Below are positions 24,627 to 28,129 of a DNA stretch of 28,129 bases, one piece after another; the first letter of the stretch is position 1; the number at the start of each line of letters is the position of its first letter. Made by a program: the position numbers and the translations under genes. Origin of the DNA: JACVRW01 sp036407035 (GTDB lineage Bacteria; Actinomycetota; Thermoleophilia; Solirubrobacterales; Thermoleophilaceae); assembly GCA_036407035.1 (NCBI GenBank), contig DASXAA010000121.1, forward strand, positions 1 to 28,129, written 5' to 3'. Under the pieces are notes generated by a model that was not told the origin of the DNA, ran no database searches, and was given only the letters and a program-made list of their open reading frames with translations.

Positions 24627-26876
24627 GTGACTCGCCCGCTCGCCGCCCTCGCCCTGCTGGTCCCGCTCGTGCTGGCCGCGCCTGCGGCGGCGCAGGTGAC
24701 GAATACGAACGATTCCGGGCCCGGTTCGCTGCGCGTGACCCTGGAAGGCGCCGCGGCCGGCGACACGATCGTCGTGCCCGCCGGCACCTACAACCTGACG
24801 AGCGGATCGCTGACCGTGGCCGCCGGTGTGACGCTCGACGGCGACGCCGCCGGCACGACCGTGATCCGCGCCGCCGGCGCGTTCCGGGTCCTGTGCGTCA
24901 CGACCACCGACCCCACTGTCGGGATCGTCGACCTGACGATCGCGGGTGGACGCGCCTCCCCTGGCGACGCATGCGCCAACGGACGCGGTGGCGGCATCGC
25001 GAACGTCGGCGGCGCCCTCCTGAACGTGGTGAACAGCGTGATCGCGGGCAACACCTCCACCCCGGGGGTGAGCGGCGGTGGCGGCGGCATCTACACGAAT
25101 GGCGACGTCTCGATGTTCGACTCGGTCATCCGGAACAACGCCACGAACGCCAGGGTCGGCGGGAACAACGGCGGCGGCGGGATCTACTGGGACGGCACGG
25201 GGAACTTCAGCCTCAACGAGAGCACGATCAGCGGGAACACGGCGACCGTGGCCGGCGGGGCGAGCGGTGGCGGCGGCATCTACTCGAACGCGGCGCTGAA
25301 CCTCCAGAACGTGACCGTCAGCGGCAACACCCAGTCCGGCTTCTCCGTCGGCGGTGGCGGCGGCGGCATCTTCAAGGAGAGCAACACGGCCGGCCTGTTC
25401 GACTCGGTGACGTTCTTCGGCAACCACAGCGACGTCGCCGGCGGGGCCGTCGCCGGCGCGGAGACCGGGCTGCTGAACTCGATCCTCGACCGGAACACCG
25501 CGCCTACCGGACCGGGATGCGGACCTGGCTCGGTCACCTCCCAGGGCGGCAACGTCGAGTTTCCAGGCGCGAGCTGCAGCATCGGGGCGAACGATCGCGT
25601 CGGCGCCGATCCACAGCTCGGGCCGCTCGCGGTCAACGGCGCCCCCAACGGCACGCTCACCCACGCGATCCTCACCCGCAACAGTCCCGCCGTCGACTTC
25701 CCGCAACCGGCAAACTGCGTCCAGTCGGCTGACCAGCGCGGCGTCGGCCGCTCATTCGGCACCTGCGACAGCGGCGCCTACGAGTTCGACGGCAAGACCA
25801 CCGCGAGCGTCCCCGACTGCTCGCCGAACGGGGTGATTCCGCTCGCCCTCGACGAGCCGCCCGGCGGTGACGTGATCGGGCTGAGGTACCGGGTCAACGG
25901 GGGCGGCCTGATCGAGAAGGACACCGGCGACGCCGGCGACGCGCCGACGCCGACCAGCGTGACCCTTCCCGAGGGTCGCGACACGCTCGAGTACTTCGGC
26001 CAGTGGACCAACGGCGTCGAGAGCGGCCATGGGTTCTCGAACGTGCTCGTCGACAAGACCGACCCCACGCTGTCGGTCACCAACAACAACCTCTTCTCGG
26101 TCTTCGTGATCAAGCGCAAGCCGACCGTGAACGTCCAGGCCGCCGACAACCTGAGCGGCCTCGTCCAGAACCCGAGCGGCGCGCGGGTCCCGCTCGACAC
26201 CTCGCGGCGCGGCGCCACCACCTTCGCCCCCACGGCGAAGGACCTCTGCCAGCACACCGCCACCGCGCCGTTCCCCTACCGCGTGCTGGCGCCGGGCCTC
26301 GGGATCCGCACCGTGCTCGAGCGCGTGACCGGCCGGGTCCGCGTGAGGCGGCCGGGTAGCGCCAGCGGCGCGCAGGCCAGCCAGAAGGGGATCGCCTTCC
26401 AGGCGCTCACGCAGCCGCGCGAGCTGCCGATCCGCTCGCTGGTCGACGCGCGCTCCGGCACGGCGCGGCTGACCACGGCCCGCACCACGGACGAGGCCAA
26501 CATCCAGGACGGCGAGTTCTCCAAGGGCGTCTTCCAGGTCCTGCAGAGGCGCAAGAAGCGCGACAAGGGCCTGACCACGCTCCAGATGAAGGGCGGCAAC
26601 TTCAGCCGCTGCCTGCACCGGAGCGGCAAGGGGGCGTCGGCGGCCAAGCTGCGGAAGCCGATCCGGCGCCTGCGGGCCAACGCGCACGGGCGGTTCCGCA
26701 CGCGCGGGCGTCACAGCGCCGCGACCGTGCGCGGCACGATCTTCACCGTCACCGACCGCTGCGACGGCACGCTCACCACCGTGAAGCGCGGCCGCGTTGC
26801 CGTGCGCGACTTCCGGCGCAAGAAGACGATCATCGTCCGGGCCGGCAAGAGCTACCTGGCGAGGGCTCGCCGCTAG
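24627..26876 (+). CDS. Secreted parallel beta-helix / choice-of-anchor-Q protein
   Basis: This 749-aa exported protein opens with a signal peptide (LAALALLVPLVLAAPAAAQ, ending near residue 23), then TNTNDSGPGSLRVTLEGAAAGDTIVVPAG, the CSLREA-type entry to a right-handed beta-helix. Residues of about 110-280 hold five repeats of near 30 residues, each with a Gly-rich turn and GIY or GIA. Residues of about 280-388 (GCGPGSVTSQGGNVE, then ADQRGVGRSFGTCDSGAYEF) match the choice-of-anchor Q domain. Ig-like segments follow (LPEGRDTLEYFGQW, then VDKTDPTLSVTN). From about 565 there is a C-terminal module shared with the next gene, then a last segment with SAATVRGTIFTVTDRCDGTL and IIVRAGKSYLARARR, FecR-like in look. 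The GTG at 24627 fits the signal peptide. No catalytic motif is visible; adhesion or a surface role is likely. The next gene begins 4 bp on. Confidence 0.85.
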   Translation: MTRPLAALALLVPLVLAAPAAAQVTNTNDSGPGSLRVTLEGAAAGDTIVVPAGTYNLTSGSLTVAAGVTLDGDAAGTTVIRAAGAFRVLCVTTTDPTVGIVDLTIAGGRASPGDACANGRGGGIANVGGALLNVVNSVIAGNTSTPGVSGGGGGIYTNGDVSMFDSVIRNNATNARVGGNNGGGGIYWDGTGNFSLNESTISGNTATVAGGASGGGGIYSNAALNLQNVTVSGNTQSGFSVGGGGGGIFKESNTAGLFDSVTFFGNHSDVAGGAVAGAETGLLNSILDRNTAPTGPGCGPGSVTSQGGNVEFPGASCSIGANDRVGADPQLGPLAVNGAPNGTLTHAILTRNSPAVDFPQPANCVQSADQRGVGRSFGTCDSGAYEFDGKTTASVPDCSPNGVIPLALDEPPGGDVIGLRYRVNGGGLIEKDTGDAGDAPTPTSVTLPEGRDTLEYFGQWTNGVESGHGFSNVLVDKTDPTLSVTNNNLFSVFVIKRKPTVNVQAADNLSGLVQNPSGARVPLDTSRRGATTFAPTAKDLCQHTATAPFPYRVLAPGLGIRTVLERVTGRVRVRRPGSASGAQASQKGIAFQALTQPRELPIRSLVDARSGTARLTTARTTDEANIQDGEFSKGVFQVLQRRKKRDKGLTTLQMKGGNFSRCLHRSGKGASAAKLRKPIRRLRANAHGRFRTRGRHSAATVRGTIFTVTDRCDGTLTTVKRGRVAVRDFRRKKTIIVRAGKSYLARARR
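24984..25380 (+). repeat. Five coding repeats of about 30 codons (beta-helix rungs)
   Basis: A Gly-rich box followed by GIA/GIY/GIF recurs near 24985, 25075, 25171, 25266 and 25352, about 86-97 bp apart. Between the boxes the pattern S-x-I or V-T-V/I-x-G/N-N-T recurs. At DNA level GGCGGTGGCGGCGGCATCT is nearly repeated. These are successive rungs of the beta-helix. Confidence 0.7.
26331..26540 (+). other. Shared C-terminal module, copy 1 (residues 569-637 of the beta-helix protein)
   Basis: This segment reads GRVRVRRPG, then QKGIAFQAL, RELPIRSLVDARSGTARLTT, QDGEFSKGVFQ. The same order of motifs is found in the NHL protein at 27931-28129. It lies between the Ig-like part and the FecR-like end. 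Confidence 0.7.
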
Positions 26877-26880
26877 GCGC

Positions 26881-28129
26881 ATGGGTGCCCGGCGCGTCGC
26901 AACCACGCTTCTGACGCTGGTTGTGGCGCTGGCCGGGTCGGCCGCGGGCGCTGAGGCGGACACGCTCGTCACCCAGTGGGGCGGTCCCCCCGGCGCGGGT
27001 CCCGGCCAGTTCGCGAACCCGACCGACCTCGCGGTCGGCGCGGGCGGGCAGGTGTACGTCGCCGACAGCGACAACTACCGGGTCCAGCGGTTCACGGCCG
27101 ACGGCGCGTTCGCCGGACAGTGGGGCACGAGGGGCACCGCGGCGGGCCAGTTCTCGACCCCCTCCGGCGTCGCGACGGACGCGGCGGGCAACGTCTACGT
27201 CGCCGACCGCGGCAACCAGCGCGTCCAGAAGTTCTCGGCCGACGGGACCTTCCAGCGCGCCTGGGGCTGGGGCGTGGCCACGGGCGCCCAGGCGTTCGAG
27301 ATCTGCACGGCGTCGTGCCTCCAGGGCCTCGCGGGCACCGGTCCCGGTGAGCTCTTCCTACCGCAGACGCTCACGGTCGACGCGGCCGGGAACGTGTACG
27401 TGACCGAGTTCGCCAACAACCGCGTGCAGAGGTTCGCGTCCGACGGCACGTTCTCCGGTGTGGTCTGGGGCTCCGCCGGCAGCGCGCCGGGGCAGTTCGC
27501 GCGGCCCGTCGGGATCGCAGCCGGCGCCGCCGGGGTCTACGTGGCCGACAGGGACAACAACCGGATCCAGCGGTTCAACTCCGCGGGCGGCCCGCTCGGC
27601 CAGTGGGGAACCGCCGGCCCCGGGGTCGGGCAGTTCGCGACGCTGCTCGACGTCGCGGTCGGCCCTGACGGGACCGTGTACGCGGGCGAGACCGGCAACC
27701 GCCGCGTGCAGAAGTTCTCGGCCGCCGGGCAGTTCCAGTCGGCGCTCACGGCGGTCACCGGGCTGCCGGGCGTCATCCGGCCGCTGTCGCTCACGCTCGG
27801 CCCGGCGAACGAGCTGTACGTCCTGGACGGCGAGGTCGGCTTCCGGATCCTGAAGGTGCAGCAGACGGTCGCCCCGTCCGGGCCGCCGCCGCCGGTGTTG
27901 GGCAAGGCCGTGAACGTGGATGTGGTCAAGGGGCGGGTGTTGGTGGCGGTGCGCTCGCGCGGCGCGCATGCGGCGCAGAAGGGGCTCCAGTTCGTGCCGC
28001 TGGAGGAGGCCAGGCAGATCCCGACCGGCTCCTATCTCGATACCCGCCATGGCACGGTCAGCCTCACGAGCGCGACCGGGACCGGCTCGAAGACGCAGGC
28101 GGGCAAGTTCTCGGCCGGCCTGTTCCAGG
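26881..28129 (+). CDS. Secreted NHL-repeat beta-propeller protein, 3' end outside window
   Basis: The first 416 residues are visible. A signal peptide (VATTLLTLVVALAGSAAGAEA) is followed by six NHL repeats of about 40-50 residues, each of the form QFxxPxxxAVxxxGxVYVADxxNxRVQxFxxDG; for example VYVADSDNYRVQRF, VYVADRGNQRVQKF, VYVTEFANNRVQRF and VYVADRDNNRIQRF. Together they make one closed six-bladed propeller, usually a protein- or ligand-binding scaffold. The third blade carries a small insertion with two Cys (ICTASCLQG). A proline linker (PSGPPPPVLG) leads to the module shared with the preceding protein (GRVLVAVRSRG, QKGLQFVPLEEARQIPTGS, LDTRHGTVSLTS, AGKFSAGLFQ). The window ends inside this module. 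The ATG at 26881 is 4 bp after the preceding stop, so both are co-transcribed. No enzyme motif is seen; function unknown. Confidence 0.87.
   Translation, partial: MGARRVATTLLTLVVALAGSAAGAEADTLVTQWGGPPGAGPGQFANPTDLAVGAGGQVYVADSDNYRVQRFTADGAFAGQWGTRGTAAGQFSTPSGVATDAAGNVYVADRGNQRVQKFSADGTFQRAWGWGVATGAQAFEICTASCLQGLAGTGPGELFLPQTLTVDAAGNVYVTEFANNRVQRFASDGTFSGVVWGSAGSAPGQFARPVGIAAGAAGVYVADRDNNRIQRFNSAGGPLGQWGTAGPGVGQFATLLDVAVGPDGTVYAGETGNRRVQKFSAAGQFQSALTAVTGLPGVIRPLSLTLGPANELYVLDGEVGFRILKVQQTVAPSGPPPPVLGKAVNVDVVKGRVLVAVRSRGAHAAQKGLQFVPLEEARQIPTGSYLDTRHGTVSLTSATGTGSKTQAGKFSAGLFQ
27931..28129 (+). other. Shared C-terminal module, copy 2 (from residue 351 of the NHL protein), incomplete
   Basis: The motif order GRVxV, QKGxxF, (E/Q)(L/I)PxxS, (V/L)DxRxGTxxLT, QxGxFSxGxFQ matches copy 1 position for position with only small length differences. 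It is cut by the window end just after FQ. Confidence 0.7.

Overview
The window looks like chromosomal DNA from a GC-rich actinobacterium, most likely a member of Thermoleophilia (Solirubrobacterales type). The reasons are near-total G/C at third codon positions, many GTG and TTG starts, tight gene packing with 1-4 nt overlaps, actinobacterial-type oxidase and heme A genes, and large secreted beta-helix and NHL proteins with a C-terminal module that, as I recall it, is common in that class. The lineage is an inference from gene content; no rRNA or tRNA gene was recognised. No insertion sequence, phage gene or CRISPR array was seen.

Layout. Positions 1-5531 (minus strand) hold a run of acnA, a second shorter aconitase and a class V aminotransferase-like gene that leaves the window. 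At 5594-6903 (plus) lie a PHP-domain phosphoesterase and a 64-aa zinc-ribbon protein. At 6908-8836 (minus) lie an RhtA-like EamA exporter and a secreted protein with a natural His-rich tail. Positions 8837-9170 are the only gene-free stretch over 300 bp and hold a long nested inverted repeat plus a terminator-like hairpin. At 9171-13977 (minus) lie PAP2 phosphatase, YbhN-like membrane protein, thioredoxin reductase, GST-like protein and enoyl-CoA hydratase. At 14001-15033 (plus) lie an LPxTG-type surface protein and a small lipoprotein. A UlaG-like metallo-hydrolase (minus) is divergent from a PaaG-like crotonase and a small pentad-repeat protein (plus).

Positions 16860-21352 (plus) are a respiratory cluster: cytochrome c oxidase subunits II and I (ctaC, ctaD), then heme A synthase (ctaA) and heme O synthase (ctaB). 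The last three starts overlap or abut the preceding stop, so the oxidase and its cofactor pathway are probably made from one transcript. Positions 21432-23940 are a second tight operon: a two-nucleotide-site flavoprotein, a four-helix membrane protein and a tail-anchored FHA protein. It converges on another tail-anchored FHA gene (23945-24586, minus). The last 3.5 kb encode two secreted proteins, a parallel beta-helix/choice-of-anchor-Q protein and a six-bladed NHL propeller. Both end in the same C-terminal module, and the window stops inside the second copy.

The best candidates for something undescribed are the shared C-terminal module of the two secreted proteins, the flavoprotein/membrane/FHA operon facing a second FHA anchor, the 118-bp nested palindrome, and the short aconitase whose first iron-sulfur cysteine position is a serine.
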